Below, piece by piece: positions 9,306 through 18,626 of a stretch of DNA of 64,000 nt (position 1 is its first letter; each line of letters begins with the position of its first letter). A program made the position numbers and the translations under genes. Origin of the DNA: Desulfobulbaceae bacterium (GTDB taxonomy: Bacteria; Desulfobacterota; Desulfobulbia; Desulfobulbales; Desulfocapsaceae); contig JAITSS010000072.1 of NCBI GenBank assembly GCA_031287565.1, positions 1 through 64,000 on the forward strand, read 5' to 3'. A model generated the notes under the pieces. That model searched no databases. It was not told the origin of the DNA and saw only the letters and a list, made by a program, of their open reading frames with translations.

Positions 9306-10526
9306 ATGAATCGCCTGGGTTATGCGGTATCCTGGCGATTGACAGAGCGTTTCCAACCGTCGTGCCACCTTCGCCGTCCCAACTTTTCTCTTTCACGCGC
9401 CGTGCCCAACACAAAAAACGTTTTCGCATCAAAACATGACATCGTGCGGGCGGAAATTTTCCGCCTGCTAAAACACGCGCCGCCGCCGATGCGCCATGCC
9501 GTTCTGGCCCTGCTGCCGGCGGCGAAATGGGCGATTGATTCCGGCTATCACCACCGCGTCGCCCGCGACAATACGCTGAAAAGCTGGCGCTGTCTGGTGG
9601 CCCTGCTGTCATCAATCGCCGCCATGCAGAGCGATTCGGCCATGCTGTTGCAGGTTTCCCGCGACCTGTTGATGCTGGGCGACCGCATGGCCCCGCCGGA
9701 AGAGGTGCTGCGCCAAAGCGCCGAGGTGCTGGCGCAGGCCCTGCGCGCCGACTTGTATATCTGCCGCACGAGAAACGCCGAAGGCGGCTGGGCCGTGCAG
9801 TTTTGCGACGCGCCGGGTGGAGAGAGCGTGCCGATGATTCCGCGGATCATGGATGAGGGTTTCGCGCTGCATCCGGTTTCACAGGCGATCACGCACGGCA
9901 ACGCCGGTTTCGTGGTTTCAAACGACCTGCACGCCATCGAGCAGGGCGGCGAATCCCTGGATTGCGTCCTGTATAAAAGCGGCTACCGCTCGCGCCTGGC
10001 CTTCATCCTGCGCGAGGCTGGCAACCGCCCGCCTTTTGGCCTGATTCTTCTGTATACCCAGCATGAATACGGCTTTGAAGACTACGAGGAACGCTTTCTG
10101 TCGAAATTCGCCAGCATTGTTTCGCTCACCGTCGGCAGACGGATCGCCGTCGCCAGGGATACCCTGGAGAAAGCCTCCGGCGCCATGGCCCATTTCGGCA
10201 ACAACGCCTTGAATATCATGCGCAACCAGGCGGAATTCTGCGGCGAACTGATGGTGGACATCGAAGCCGGGCTGGGCCGGGCCAGAGAACTCGCCGACGC
10301 GGTTCTGCGGCAATCGCCCGCCGACGCGCCGACCCACGCCGAGGCCAAAGAACTGGCCGGTCTCCTGCATCGTTTCAGCGACCTGAACCAGCTTTCAGAA
10401 CAGCTCGACGGCGTTTTGCACGGCATCGCCCGCATGACCCGGCTGATCAATTCCCTGAAAAAATCCGCCGAAGAACCGCGCCTGATGCACTATGTGCTCG
10501 GCGAAAAGGTGCTGAAGCTGGAGTGA
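9306..10526 (+). CDS. GAF-domain protein with histidine-kinase-like helical tail
   Basis: The protein is 406 residues from the first ATG. The central part (about residues 125-285) looks like a GAF sensory domain, with alternating strands around LRADLYICR, the GNAGFVVSND stretch and RSRLAFILRE. The C-terminal ~110 residues are helical. They start with AMAHFGNNALNIM, which has the H...N spacing of a dimerisation/phosphotransfer helix, but no ATPase domain follows. It may therefore be a phosphotransfer or decoy partner of kinases, or the histidine may be structural. The first ~90 residues are low-confidence, and later starts (for example the Met at about 130) are possible. It shares no clear operon signal with trpS. 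Confidence 0.6.
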   Translation: MNRLGYAVSWRLTERFQPSCHLRRPNFSLSRAVPNTKNVFASKHDIVRAEIFRLLKHAPPPMRHAVLALLPAAKWAIDSGYHHRVARDNTLKSWRCLVALLSSIAAMQSDSAMLLQVSRDLLMLGDRMAPPEEVLRQSAEVLAQALRADLYICRTRNAEGGWAVQFCDAPGGESVPMIPRIMDEGFALHPVSQAITHGNAGFVVSNDLHAIEQGGESLDCVLYKSGYRSRLAFILREAGNRPPFGLILLYTQHEYGFEDYEERFLSKFASIVSLTVGRRIAVARDTLEKASGAMAHFGNNALNIMRNQAEFCGELMVDIEAGLGRARELADAVLRQSPADAPTHAEAKELAGLLHRFSDLNQLSEQLDGVLHGIARMTRLINSLKKSAEEPRLMHYVLGEKVLKLE

Positions 10527-10709
10527 TTTCCGCCTCCCCCATCCCGTCAAAATCGGAAATCGGGCGCATCTGTTCAAAACGCGGCGCTGATTTTTTGTCT
10601 TCGCCGCCGGATATTGCGGCCGCTATGAAAATATGAAACCGGATACACGATAGCGCATCAGCGCATTCACAACGCCACCGTGAATTTCCATTCAATTTGA
10701 GAAACCATA

Positions 10710-11771
10710 ATGCTGAAAAAAAACACATTCATAGCCGATTATAAAATCGGCGACGAATTTCATGATGTTTTCGTCATTCGCTCACGGCGTGAGGGGACGA
10801 CCAAAACCGGAAAACCCTACCTGACAATTAACATTGGCGACAAAAGCGGCGAATTGTCCGGAAATATCTGGGATGATGTCGAAAAATATCGCGACATTTG
10901 CCAGGTCGGCGCTTTCGTCAAAGCCACCGGCAAAGTCGAGGAATACAATGGCAAGCCGCAATTACGCTTGAAAACGCTGCATACAGTGGCGACGGAGGAA
11001 GCGCCCTTGGATGCCTTTGTCGTGGTCAGCCCACGAGATCGCGCGGAAATGGCCGCCGAATTGCGCAACTGCATCTCTTCGATAACTAAGCCCGCTCTCA
11101 AAAAATTGCTCAATCATTTTTTCGGCGAACGGAGCGAAAGCGGCGCGGCGTTTCAGTCGGCGACGGCGGCGAAAACCTTTCATCACGCCTACGTCGGCGG
11201 CCTGATGGAACATAGCCTGTCAATGGCCAAAATCGCGGATTTATTAGTGAATCACTATCATGGCCTTGACCGCGACCTCTTAGTGGCCGCCGCCTTGCTC
11301 CATGATTTGGGCAAAGTGCTGGAACTCGCCGACAAGGGTTTGGGCGTCACCGATTACACCGACGCCGGGCGGCTTCTAGGCCACATCAGCATGACCTTTG
11401 CCATGGTCACCGAGGCGGCGGCGCGGCAAAAGGATTTTCCGCCCGATTTGTTGTTGCGCTTGCAGCATTGTCTTCTGAGCCACCACAGTCGTTTGGAATT
11501 CGGTTCGCCGATCGTGCCAATGACCGTGGAAGCCTTCCTGCTCAGCATCATTGACGACCTCGACGCAAAGATGAATATGTTTGACAGGTTAAGGCGCGAA
11601 AAGAAAGAGGACGGCTTTGCCTGGAGCGAGTACCAGCGCGCCCTGGAGCGCTATTTGTACATCGAAAAATTCAAGCCGGAAGAGGCGGTCCGCCTTGACG
11701 ACAAGCCACGCGGCGGGACCAAGGCCGATGAAGCCGATTCATCAATGCCGCAACCGGGAAAATTGTTTTGA
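10710..11771 (+). CDS. OB-fold/HD-domain 3'-5' exoribonuclease (YhaM-like)
   Basis: This 353-residue protein has two parts. Residues 1-110 form an OB-fold nucleic-acid-binding domain (GKPYLTINIGDKSG is a hallmark). Residues 160-310 are an HD hydrolase with HHAYVGGLMEHS and the metal-binding ALLHDLGK. This is the architecture of YhaM/CBF1, a 3'-to-5' exonuclease acting on RNA and single-stranded DNA. The C-terminus is a charged tail. Its stop overlaps the first codon of holB, so the two genes are coupled, giving a nucleic-acid-processing and replication unit. Confidence 0.85.
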   Translation: MLKKNTFIADYKIGDEFHDVFVIRSRREGTTKTGKPYLTINIGDKSGELSGNIWDDVEKYRDICQVGAFVKATGKVEEYNGKPQLRLKTLHTVATEEAPLDAFVVVSPRDRAEMAAELRNCISSITKPALKKLLNHFFGERSESGAAFQSATAAKTFHHAYVGGLMEHSLSMAKIADLLVNHYHGLDRDLLVAAALLHDLGKVLELADKGLGVTDYTDAGRLLGHISMTFAMVTEAAARQKDFPPDLLLRLQHCLLSHHSRLEFGSPIVPMTVEAFLLSIIDDLDAKMNMFDRLRREKKEDGFAWSEYQRALERYLYIEKFKPEEAVRLDDKPRGGTKADEADSSMPQPGKLF

Positions 11772-12778
11772 CCACACCGATGAACGCCCCCCTGTGTTAC
11801 ACATCCCTTATAGGACAGGAACGGGCCAAAAAAATGATTCATCGAATGCTCTTGGGCCGACGTTTGCCGCACGCCCTGTTGTTTCGCGGCCCGGCTGGCG
11901 TCGGCAAAAAACTGTTCGCTCGCGGTTTGGCGGCGGCCCTGAATTGTCGCGGCGGCCTGCCAGGACTGGCCTGCGGAACCTGCGCGTCGTGCCACAAATT
12001 ATTGTCGGGCAATCATCCAGATTTTCTCGTGATTCAACCGGAAAAGGACGCAATCAAGATCGACCAGGTGCGGGCAATGAGCCGCGCCACAACCTATCCT
12101 CCATATGAATCGCCATATCGCGTGATAGTGCTTGAGGATGCGCACGCCATGCAGGCCGCCGCCGCCAACAGTCTGCTGAAAACCTTGGAAGAGCCGCCGC
12201 CGGGCAATGTCTTGATTCTCACGGCGGAAGCCTCGCGCGAGGTTTTACCGACCATTGTTTCGCGCTGCCAGGTGGTGCCGTTTTCGGCCTTAAGCGACGA
12301 CCAAACCCTGGCAATTATCAACCGTCTTCTACCGGAGCTGGATGCGGAAATGGCGCGGCTTGCGGCCCGTTTCGCCGCCGGAAGCCCCGGACGCGCCCTG
12401 CGCGTTCATGAGAACAATCTGCTCGACCTGCTGCGCCGCCTTCTGGCCGCCTTGGCCGTTGGCGCGAACTCGCCCACCGAGGCCGTGCTCGAACTTTTGC
12501 CGCTGGCCGAGGAAATGGCTGAGCAAAAAGAAAATCTGCCGCTCTTTTTTGAACTTATCCGGACGGCGTTGGCCGCGCCGATATTTGGCCAATGCCTTTT
12601 CGCCTCGCCGCCGGGTTCGTCGCCGGGCGGCTTCAGTTTCCGGGAAATCTCTGCTAGATTATCCTGCATCGACACCGCCTTGCGGCAGTTGGCGCGCAAC
12701 TGCAATCGCGCCCTGGTCTGTGAGGTTTTGCTTTTTCACCTGACTTCGGGCGCATTTTCACCCACTCCACGGCCATGA
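11768..12778 (+). CDS. holB: DNA polymerase III delta' subunit
   Basis: This is a clamp-loader subunit that helps load the beta clamp. Residues 1-170 form an AAA+ domain with a modified P-loop (GPAGVGKK), a zinc module C..C..C in CGTCASC near residues 72-78, and the sensor-like TLEEPPPGN. The arginine-finger motif S-R-C (IVSRC) is present. The frame begins with a TTG at 11768 overlapping the previous stop. The ATG at 11780 is an equally good start. The C-terminal half is less conserved, as usual. The last bases overlap fcl in an ATGA arrangement. Confidence 0.88.
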   Translation: MTTPMNAPLCYTSLIGQERAKKMIHRMLLGRRLPHALLFRGPAGVGKKLFARGLAAALNCRGGLPGLACGTCASCHKLLSGNHPDFLVIQPEKDAIKIDQVRAMSRATTYPPYESPYRVIVLEDAHAMQAAAANSLLKTLEEPPPGNVLILTAEASREVLPTIVSRCQVVPFSALSDDQTLAIINRLLPELDAEMARLAARFAAGSPGRALRVHENNLLDLLRRLLAALAVGANSPTEAVLELLPLAEEMAEQKENLPLFFELIRTALAAPIFGQCLFASPPGSSPGGFSFREISARLSCIDTALRQLARNCNRALVCEVLLFHLTSGAFSPTPRP

Positions 12779-13857
12779 CAGTAGAAATCCAACCGATTCA
12801 CAACACGGAAAACAAGATTTTCGTCGCCGGTCATCGCGGCATGGTCGGCGCGGCGATTGTGCGCCAACTGCAACAAGCCGGATTCGGCAATATCGTCACC
12901 CGCACCCATCACCACCTCGATCTGACCAACCAGCGGGCGACGCGGGAATTTTTTCAGGATGAGGGAATCGACCAGGTGGTTCTGGCGGCGGCCAAGGTGG
13001 GCGGCATTCAGGCAAATAACAGCTATCCGGCTGAATTCATTTATCAAAATATACAGATCGCCGCAAACGTCATCCACGAAGCCTGGCAAGCCGGAGTGCG
13101 GCATATCCTGTTTTTGGGCAGTTCCTGCATTTATCCCAAATTCGCGCCGCAACCGATTCATGAAGAAGACCTGCTCACCGGCGCGCTTGAGCCGACCAAC
13201 GAGCCATACGCCATCGCCAAAATCGCCGGCATCAAACTGTGCGAAGCCTATAATCGGCAATACGGCGTCCACTTCCGCTCGGTGATGCCCACCAATCTGT
13301 ATGGGCCAGGAGATAGTTATGACCTGACTAACAGTCATGTTATTCCGGCGATGATCCGCAAATTTCATCTGGCGCGGCTGGCCACCGAGGAAAATTGGGC
13401 GGCGATTCGACACAATGCCAGGATATACGGCGATATTCCCGAAGATGTCCGCCTGGCGCTGGATCTGGATGAACAGCTTCGACCTATCAATAACAAAAAG
13501 CCGAAAGCGCCACTTTGGGGTACGGGAAGGCCGCGCCGCGAATTCCTCCATGTCGATGATATGGCGCGGGCTTGCGTGTACGTCATGGGATTGACGGCCT
13601 GCCATTTCACCGCGCCCGCCCCTTCCTTTTTGAATGTCGGCTCCGGCATCGACCAGAGCATCGGCGAGACGGCGGCGCTCATCGCCGAACTGATGGGTTT
13701 TTCAGGGGAAATCGTCTTCGATGCGACCAAACCCGACGGCACGCCACAAAAACTGATGGACAGCTCGCGCCTGCGACAACTCGGCTGGCGACCGCGTTAC
13801 GACCTGCGCGACGGTCTGCGCCACGCAATTGACGATTATCTGGCGCGGCTGGATTAG
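12775..13857 (+). CDS. fcl: GDP-L-fucose synthase
   Basis: The enzyme performs epimerisation and NADPH reduction of GDP-4-keto-6-deoxymannose to GDP-L-fucose, a sugar donor for cell-surface polysaccharide. The Rossmann motif is GHRGMVG (residues 19-25), followed by the catalytic set SSC and Y...K in YAIAKIAG. At 360 residues it is about 40 longer than the E. coli enzyme because of an insertion near 205-245. The start overlaps the holB stop (ATGA). The usual partner gmd, which makes the substrate, is not in this window, so it must be elsewhere if the pathway is active. Confidence 0.92.
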   Translation: MTVEIQPIHNTENKIFVAGHRGMVGAAIVRQLQQAGFGNIVTRTHHHLDLTNQRATREFFQDEGIDQVVLAAAKVGGIQANNSYPAEFIYQNIQIAANVIHEAWQAGVRHILFLGSSCIYPKFAPQPIHEEDLLTGALEPTNEPYAIAKIAGIKLCEAYNRQYGVHFRSVMPTNLYGPGDSYDLTNSHVIPAMIRKFHLARLATEENWAAIRHNARIYGDIPEDVRLALDLDEQLRPINNKKPKAPLWGTGRPRREFLHVDDMARACVYVMGLTACHFTAPAPSFLNVGSGIDQSIGETAALIAELMGFSGEIVFDATKPDGTPQKLMDSSRLRQLGWRPRYDLRDGLRHAIDDYLARLD

Positions 13858-13868
13858 GGAAACATTGA

Positions 13869-14372
13869 TTAGGCGTGTCGGGCTTTTTTCTTCATTAACA
13901 CAAAGCCATCGAAGCTGATGAAGCGGTATTGATAGGGGGAGCTTTTGACGCCGAGCTGAATAATGTCGCCGTCATGCAGATGCGCCGCGCCAAGTTGGTC
14001 GCCGCCGCCGATGGCAACATCACCAACGCGACTACCGCAGGCGCTACCGCGATCAACCAGCACATAAGCGCCGTCGCGAATTTCGATGAGCATGTGCTCA
14101 CGGGAAATGTTCAGATATTGGCCGGAATCGACCAGATACAGATCGTTGTTTGGCACGGCGTCATCGACCAAGCGATGGCGCTCGACCCGCTCCAACCCTC
14201 TTTCCGTGGCTCGCACCCGCGATTCGCGGCCCACGCGAAAGGGAAATTTGTGAATCACCACATAGCCGATGTTGCGGACAATCTGCGGCAGGGCGACTCG
14301 CGCTTCCGGGGTCAGTGGTTCCAAAACCGCCCGTGGCAACACCTGCGCCAGAATTTGTTCTTTCCCTTCCAT
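13869..14372 (-). CDS. FHA-domain protein
   Basis: The 167-residue protein has a C-terminal forkhead-associated domain (about residues 65-160), which normally binds phosphothreonine peptides. Its signature residues are visible: the FRVGRES strand, ISREH, and the DRGSACGS segment in place of the usual N-G-T. The N-terminal ~60 residues are helical and of unknown role. The start at 14370-14372 has AAAGGG 7 bases upstream. The preceding frame to 14501 is unlikely to be coding. It converges on fcl with 11 bases between stops. No Ser/Thr kinase gene lies nearby. Confidence 0.8.
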   Translation of the reverse strand: MEGKEQILAQVLPRAVLEPLTPEARVALPQIVRNIGYVVIHKFPFRVGRESRVRATERGLERVERHRLVDDAVPNNDLYLVDSGQYLNISREHMLIEIRDGAYVLVDRGSACGSRVGDVAIGGGDQLGAAHLHDGDIIQLGVKSSPYQYRFISFDGFVLMKKKARHA

Positions 14373-14654
14373 GGTCATACCCTTTAAGAAAAGCGCCTTG
14401 GTGAGGAAGGCGCGAACCGCATCAGGATAGCATTTCACCTGGTGGAATACAAAAAGTTCTCCATCCGTCAGCAAACAAGACGCAATGATTTGATAACACA
14501 AATAAAATTGTCAAAGACAATCTTGCGATCACCTCTCGACAGAGGAAGCCGCCTTTCCGTCGCCTGTTTCTCGACCAGGGTTTATCGTCGAAGTATTTCC
14601 AGACCTTTTCTCAATGATACCAGGAAGCGCTGACGGCCAAAGCGTCGGGCCGCT

Positions 14655-15314
14655 TCACTCCTCTTCCTCAAGCGCGCGATAGATGGTAACGCCCGCGTCG
14701 GACAGCGCCGCCAACAAGTCAGCCAATTCCTCACCTTTGAGCCGCGTCGTGGCCAGCGCCTGCTCGTCGCTGTAGTCGCGGTGCAGCGCGAAGGCCAAAA
14801 CCTGAGCGCCATGGCGACGGAACAGGCTGAAAATATTCGTCAGAGCCTGACTATATTCCCGCTCGCCTTTGCCGAAGATCAGCTCGACCCTGACGCCACC
14901 GCGCCCCTCACCCAACATCGACATGCAGGCGGCGCAGAGGTCAGATTCGGTGAACACGCCGACCAGCTTGCCGTCCGCGACCACCGGCATTCCGCCCAAT
15001 TTATGGCGGCGCATCCGCCGCGCCACCTGTTCAATCGGCGTCATCGGCTCGGCGGTGAGCGGGCTGCGGCTCATAAACGCCTCAACCGGCAACAGCAAAG
15101 GCGACGAGACTTCGTGGTCATAGGCGTTGGCCATTTTTGATGGCTGAATGGCCGCGATGTCGGTGGAACTGACAATTCCCAACAAGCGCTTTTCTCCATC
15201 GACCACCGGCAAATGGCGAATGCCACGCTCGCGCATCAGGTCCAGGGCTTCGGCCGCGCTCTGATGCGGCGTGACTGTGATCGGCTCGCGATTCATCCAT
15301 AATTTAACAAACAT
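14655..15314 (-). CDS. Tandem CBS-domain protein with ACT-like tail (AcuB-like)
   Basis: Two CBS motifs span residues 1-60 and 76-135 (each with a RGIRHLPVV or KLGGMPVV strand and a G...D signature), forming a Bateman module that binds adenine nucleotides. Residues 140-210 resemble an ACT-like regulatory domain, an arrangement known from AcuB-type proteins. It is cytosolic and presumably senses cellular energy state. It lies 10 bases downstream of the FapA gene, so the two are co-transcribed. The regulated target is unknown. Confidence 0.82.
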   Translation of the reverse strand: MFVKLWMNREPITVTPHQSAAEALDLMRERGIRHLPVVDGEKRLLGIVSSTDIAAIQPSKMANAYDHEVSSPLLLPVEAFMSRSPLTAEPMTPIEQVARRMRRHKLGGMPVVADGKLVGVFTESDLCAACMSMLGEGRGGVRVELIFGKGEREYSQALTNIFSLFRRHGAQVLAFALHRDYSDEQALATTRLKGEELADLLAALSDAGVTIYRALEEEE

Positions 15315-15324
15315 GTTTCTCTGT

Positions 15325-16950
15325 TTACCTCGTTTTCAAAGGGGCGATAAGCACCGGGCCATCGGCCTCATCCTGATAAATTCGTGAAGCCGCATAGTCG
15401 CTCTCAACCACCAACGCGGCATTGCCGATTCTGAGATGGGCGCCAGCGCGTAGCTCTCTGGTCACACGGATTTCAGCGGGATGCGGACCGCCGCGCCCCA
15501 GGTCGAGGGCGGCCAGGGCGCGGTCGGCTTCGGCCAATTCTTCCTGAAGGTCGATGTAGGCGTCACAATTCAGATTTCTTTCGCCGCGATGCTGAATGAG
15601 TTTGTCGAGAGCGCGGGCCAGTTCCTCACGGCGTTCGATGATCTCCAAATAGCGACGGTAACGGCGCAGATGCAGCCCCGCCGCCAGCACCGTATTGGCG
15701 GCGGTGGCCGAACCAACCACGCCGACAGTGATCGAGCCACCGCAGCGGATTTCACCGCCGACAAAACGGCTGTCCGGCCCGCCCTGGATATCGCCTTCCG
15801 CCGTCATATCGCTGTGATACGCGCCGCCGCGAATGCGGATCGAACCGCCGCTCGTCGCTTTCCCGCGTTCGATGAATTTCAGGTCAATGTCGCCCTCGGC
15901 CCGGACGTCCGATGATTCACCGACAACGCCGCCCGCGATAACCACGTTTCCGTGCGACTTGACGGTGGCCGACTGAACATCGCCGCCGATTTTAATATCG
16001 CCGCGACTGGCGACGATGAAACCCGGCTGGATTGAACCGGTAATTTCGACATTGCCCTGGAAACGAATATTGCCGGTGGAGAAATCGACATCGCCGGAAA
16101 TATCCTGCTTGGCCGAAACCCGGAAACTCGCGCCAACCACCGACAAAATCCCGGCCTCGGTGGCGCGAATCTCGCCGCTTTCGGGATGAAAAACGCAGAG
16201 GTCGGCGGTTTTTACTTCAATATCAACGCCGTCGCGGGCCGGGATTTCCTCGCCGCGCACATCCTTGCCGCCTCGGCCACGGGTGGCCGACACCTTCACA
16301 GCCAAAAGCTGGTCTTTTTTCACCGCGACAAAGATGCGTCGCTCGCGAAAATCAATGCGACCGTCATCCAGCAACTTGCCGGGAATGGCCCCGACCTCAA
16401 CCTCCATGCGCAGCGAGGCGTCTTCGCCCGGCGTCGCCGCGTCGGCGAAAGCAATCAATTGATTGCGCGCCGCCACCGCATTCCGCGAAACTTCATCGTA
16501 CAGGCGGCGCAGTTCATCGTTCTTCAGGCCATAAACGACGCCGCTTTCCCGAATCCGCGCCGTCAATTCGAGGAAATCGGGTAGCGTCGCGCCGTCTTCC
16601 GGCGGCAGAAGATTGAGCCGGGCCGCCAAGCCGTCGTCGGAGATCGAAACCAGCGGCAAGATAGAAATAGTCAGGCTGACGGACGGCGCGTTCTGGGATT
16701 GAGCTGCGGCTTCGTTCGCGGCTTGGGCCATGGCGGTGACGAGCGGGAAGCCATGGCGGGCGGCCAGGCAATTTGTATTATTCGCGGAAAGCGCAAGGCC
16801 CTCGCCCAAGACCAAGTGTAATCCCTTCACGAAAGCCGCCGAAAATAGCGTCTCGCCGGGCGTAACCAAGCCACTCCAGGCGCATTCGCCGGAATGCGTC
16901 TGGGCGCGAAAATCATCGGCAACCCGCTGTAAAAAATCCGTCAATCGCAC
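15325..16950 (-). CDS. FapA-family (DUF342) protein
   Basis: The 541-residue protein is a DUF342/FapA polypeptide. Residues about 260-420 form a right-handed beta-helix of repeating GD..I..NG-type turns (GDVDFSTG, GDIKIGGDV, GNVVIAGGV, GDIDLKF). A coiled helix follows near 430-475 (RRYLEIIERREELARAL). Members are implicated in surface sensing or polymer-like scaffolds, but biochemical function is poorly defined. The GTG start at 16948-16950 is supported by GGGAG 7 bases upstream. It heads an operon with the CBS/ACT gene. Confidence 0.85.
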   Translation of the reverse strand: MRLTDFLQRVADDFRAQTHSGECAWSGLVTPGETLFSAAFVKGLHLVLGEGLALSANNTNCLAARHGFPLVTAMAQAANEAAAQSQNAPSVSLTISILPLVSISDDGLAARLNLLPPEDGATLPDFLELTARIRESGVVYGLKNDELRRLYDEVSRNAVAARNQLIAFADAATPGEDASLRMEVEVGAIPGKLLDDGRIDFRERRIFVAVKKDQLLAVKVSATRGRGGKDVRGEEIPARDGVDIEVKTADLCVFHPESGEIRATEAGILSVVGASFRVSAKQDISGDVDFSTGNIRFQGNVEITGSIQPGFIVASRGDIKIGGDVQSATVKSHGNVVIAGGVVGESSDVRAEGDIDLKFIERGKATSGGSIRIRGGAYHSDMTAEGDIQGGPDSRFVGGEIRCGGSITVGVVGSATAANTVLAAGLHLRRYRRYLEIIERREELARALDKLIQHRGERNLNCDAYIDLQEELAEADRALAALDLGRGGPHPAEIRVTRELRAGAHLRIGNAALVVESDYAASRIYQDEADGPVLIAPLKTR

Positions 16951-17050
16951 CGTATTCTCCCATTAGAAAATTGCCTCTGATCAGCAAATTGAGAAATTGT
17001 ATAGCGAAACGATGAATAAAAACAAGGCGTTCCGACAGGAAGCCCGGATG

Positions 17051-17620
17051 TCAGCGCCCGGCCAGGGCCAAGCCGAAATCATGCGCCCTGGCGACGAGCG
17101 CGGGCAGCGCCTTGGCGTCGCCGCGGCCCTCAAGTCCCGGCGCGAAAAACGACGCGCCCTGGGCAATATCCATGGCGTCAAAAATATAGCGGGCCGACAG
17201 CTCGCAGGCGTCAAACAGCCTGGCCCCTTGGGTGGCGGCGGTGGCCAGAAGGCAGGCCCGACGGTCATCACCTGGCCGGAATCGTTCTTTACACAGATAG
17301 CGCCGCGACCAGCGGCACTGAAAGCGGTCGGCGAAGATTTTGCTTTGCGCCGACAAGGCGTAAAAATACACCGGACTGGCGAGAAGCAAGCGGTCAGCGG
17401 CATCCACCTTTTCGTACAGGGCGGTCATATCGTCATCAAGAACGCAGCGTCCGGTTTGGCCGCAACCGCCACAGCCCTGGCACGGACGAATCGCCAGATC
17501 ATTCAACCTGACCGTTTCCACACCGCCGCCGTTTTCGCCGAAACCAGCGGCCACAGCCATGGCCAGGGTCTCGCTGTTGCCATTTTTCCGGGGACTGCCC
17601 AACACCACCAGCATGTTCAT
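17051..17620 (-). CDS. Iron-sulfur flavoprotein (Isf-like NADPH-dependent FMN reductase)
   Basis: This 189-residue protein has a flavodoxin-like fold. GSPRKNGNS at residues 8-16 is the FMN-phosphate loop. It is followed by a compact cysteine set C-x2-C-x2-C-x5-C (residues about 47-59), the ligand pattern of the 4Fe-4S cluster in archaeal and bacterial Isf proteins, whose length it also matches. SPVYFYALSAQ contacts the isoalloxazine. Such proteins move electrons between ferredoxin-like donors and small oxidants. AGGAGG lies about 7 bases upstream of the ATG, a strong site. Confidence 0.85.
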   Translation of the reverse strand: MNMLVVLGSPRKNGNSETLAMAVAAGFGENGGGVETVRLNDLAIRPCQGCGGCGQTGRCVLDDDMTALYEKVDAADRLLLASPVYFYALSAQSKIFADRFQCRWSRRYLCKERFRPGDDRRACLLATAATQGARLFDACELSARYIFDAMDIAQGASFFAPGLEGRGDAKALPALVARAHDFGLALAGR

Positions 17621-17768
17621 GCCTGTTCCTCCTGGGATGAAAATATGGGGAAAAATTCCTGTGGCGCTTTCCGCCGCCTGCGGTCATGATTATAGCCCAT
17701 CCCAGCCCGCGACCGGGAAGTTCACGACCATACGCGCCCGTTTTTTTCATACCCACAAAGGAGCAACC

Positions 17769-18341
17769 ATGAAACGCATCCTGCCCGGCCTTCTTTTCGT
17801 CCTGTTTCTGTCTTCCTGCGCCGCTGAAATTCCGCGCCACACCGACCTGCATCCGGCCTTGCCCGACCGCATCGAGCAGCAATACGCCCAGGAAGACAGC
17901 GGCTTCGCCATCACCGGCAAGGACGCCCGCCCTTACGCCGACACCGTGACCTTCACGATTGGCAGCGATCCGGTCATCCGCCTGACCAACCGCCCGGCCC
18001 CGGAAACGCTGGTGGCCGACCTGCTATCATTAGGCTGGCAAAAACAAGGACTGATCGTCTATCCGACCGCGCCGACGCATCTCACCGTGATCATTGATGA
18101 ATTGCTGGTCGAGGTGACGAAGCCCAAAGCCCTGTACAAGACTGTGACCACAAGCAAAATCCGTCTGATGGCCCAGAAAAACGCCACCACGCTGACCCGA
18201 ACCTTCACCAGGGAAAGCAGCGGCGAAACCCTGCGTCGGCCCGAATTGCCGGTGTTGGAAAAAGGGCTGAACGACCAGCTCACCGACATCATCGCGCAAA
18301 TCCTGGGCGACCGGGAAATCAGCGCGGTCATCGGCAAGTAA
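17769..18341 (+). CDS. YajG-family outer-membrane lipoprotein
   Basis: The 190-residue protein starts with a lipoprotein signal peptide and lipobox (LFLSSC, cysteine at about residue 17), so it is exported and lipidated. The remainder resembles the YajG family: a strand-rich domain with VIRLTNRPAPE, then a segment matching the conserved LTVIIDELLVEV, and a terminal LTDIIAQILGD helix. The function of YajG is unknown. AAAGGAG precedes the ATG by 6 bases. It is followed by the decayed hicAB remnants. Confidence 0.78.
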   Translation: MKRILPGLLFVLFLSSCAAEIPRHTDLHPALPDRIEQQYAQEDSGFAITGKDARPYADTVTFTIGSDPVIRLTNRPAPETLVADLLSLGWQKQGLIVYPTAPTHLTVIIDELLVEVTKPKALYKTVTTSKIRLMAQKNATTLTRTFTRESSGETLRRPELPVLEKGLNDQLTDIIAQILGDREISAVIGK

Positions 18342-18353
18342 ACAGCCGCGACG

Positions 18354-18503
18354 GTGAACAAAAGCAAGAGAGCCACGCTTGATGAGGGCATCTTCTCCCG
18401 CCCGGTCGGCGGCAGTATCAAATGGCGTGATATTGAAGCGCTCTTTATCGAACTGGGCGCGGACAAAGGCGCGGCGACAAGTAATCACGATTGGCTGAAA
18501 TAA
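18354..18503 (+). pseudogene. hicA: HicA-type toxin remnant (truncated)
   Basis: A GTG-started frame of 49 codons aligns by eye with the N-terminal half of HicA mRNA-interferase toxins. It carries the opening N-K-S-K-R-.-T-L, then the characteristic I-x-W-x-D-I-E-A-L and E-L-G-A. The frame then loses family likeness: the G-R-G-S-R-V segment and the catalytic-His region (HRPHP in this subfamily) are missing, and it ends at TAA. It is a decayed gene. Recognition is from the motif pattern alone. Confidence 0.65.
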
Positions 18504-18515
18504 TGGAGCGCGCCC

Positions 18516-18599
18516 ATGAGCGATCTTATGACGATAGATGGTTGTCAGGCCAGAGTAACCTACGTGTTCCGAGCCGTCCGTCTGGACAACCGGGTATGA
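18516..18599 (+). pseudogene. hicB: HicB-type antitoxin remnant (N-terminal fragment)
   Basis: Twelve bases after the hicA remnant stop, a 27-codon frame begins with MSDLMTIDG followed by Q-A-R-V-T-Y. This matches the start of HicB antitoxins of the type that pair with this HicA (M-T-I-D-G-Y-x-A). After about 16 residues it diverges and stops. A GGAG lies 8 bases before the ATG. Order and spacing (toxin then antitoxin) are those of an intact hicAB locus. The ~80 missing residues would have held the partial RNase-H fold and DNA-binding domain. Confidence 0.6.
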
Positions 18600-18626
18600 T
18601 ATTCCCGACTAAAATATGAGGTTTTT

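Noticed and set aside
9224-9439. GTG-started frame overlapping the trpS stop (TAGTG)
   Set aside because: The coupling-like overlap is tempting, but the peptide has no recognisable features and it conflicts with the GAF gene start.
12736-13605. 289-residue minus-strand reading frame across fcl
   Set aside because: It is antisense to a well-supported gene. Long open antisense frames are expected at this GC content.
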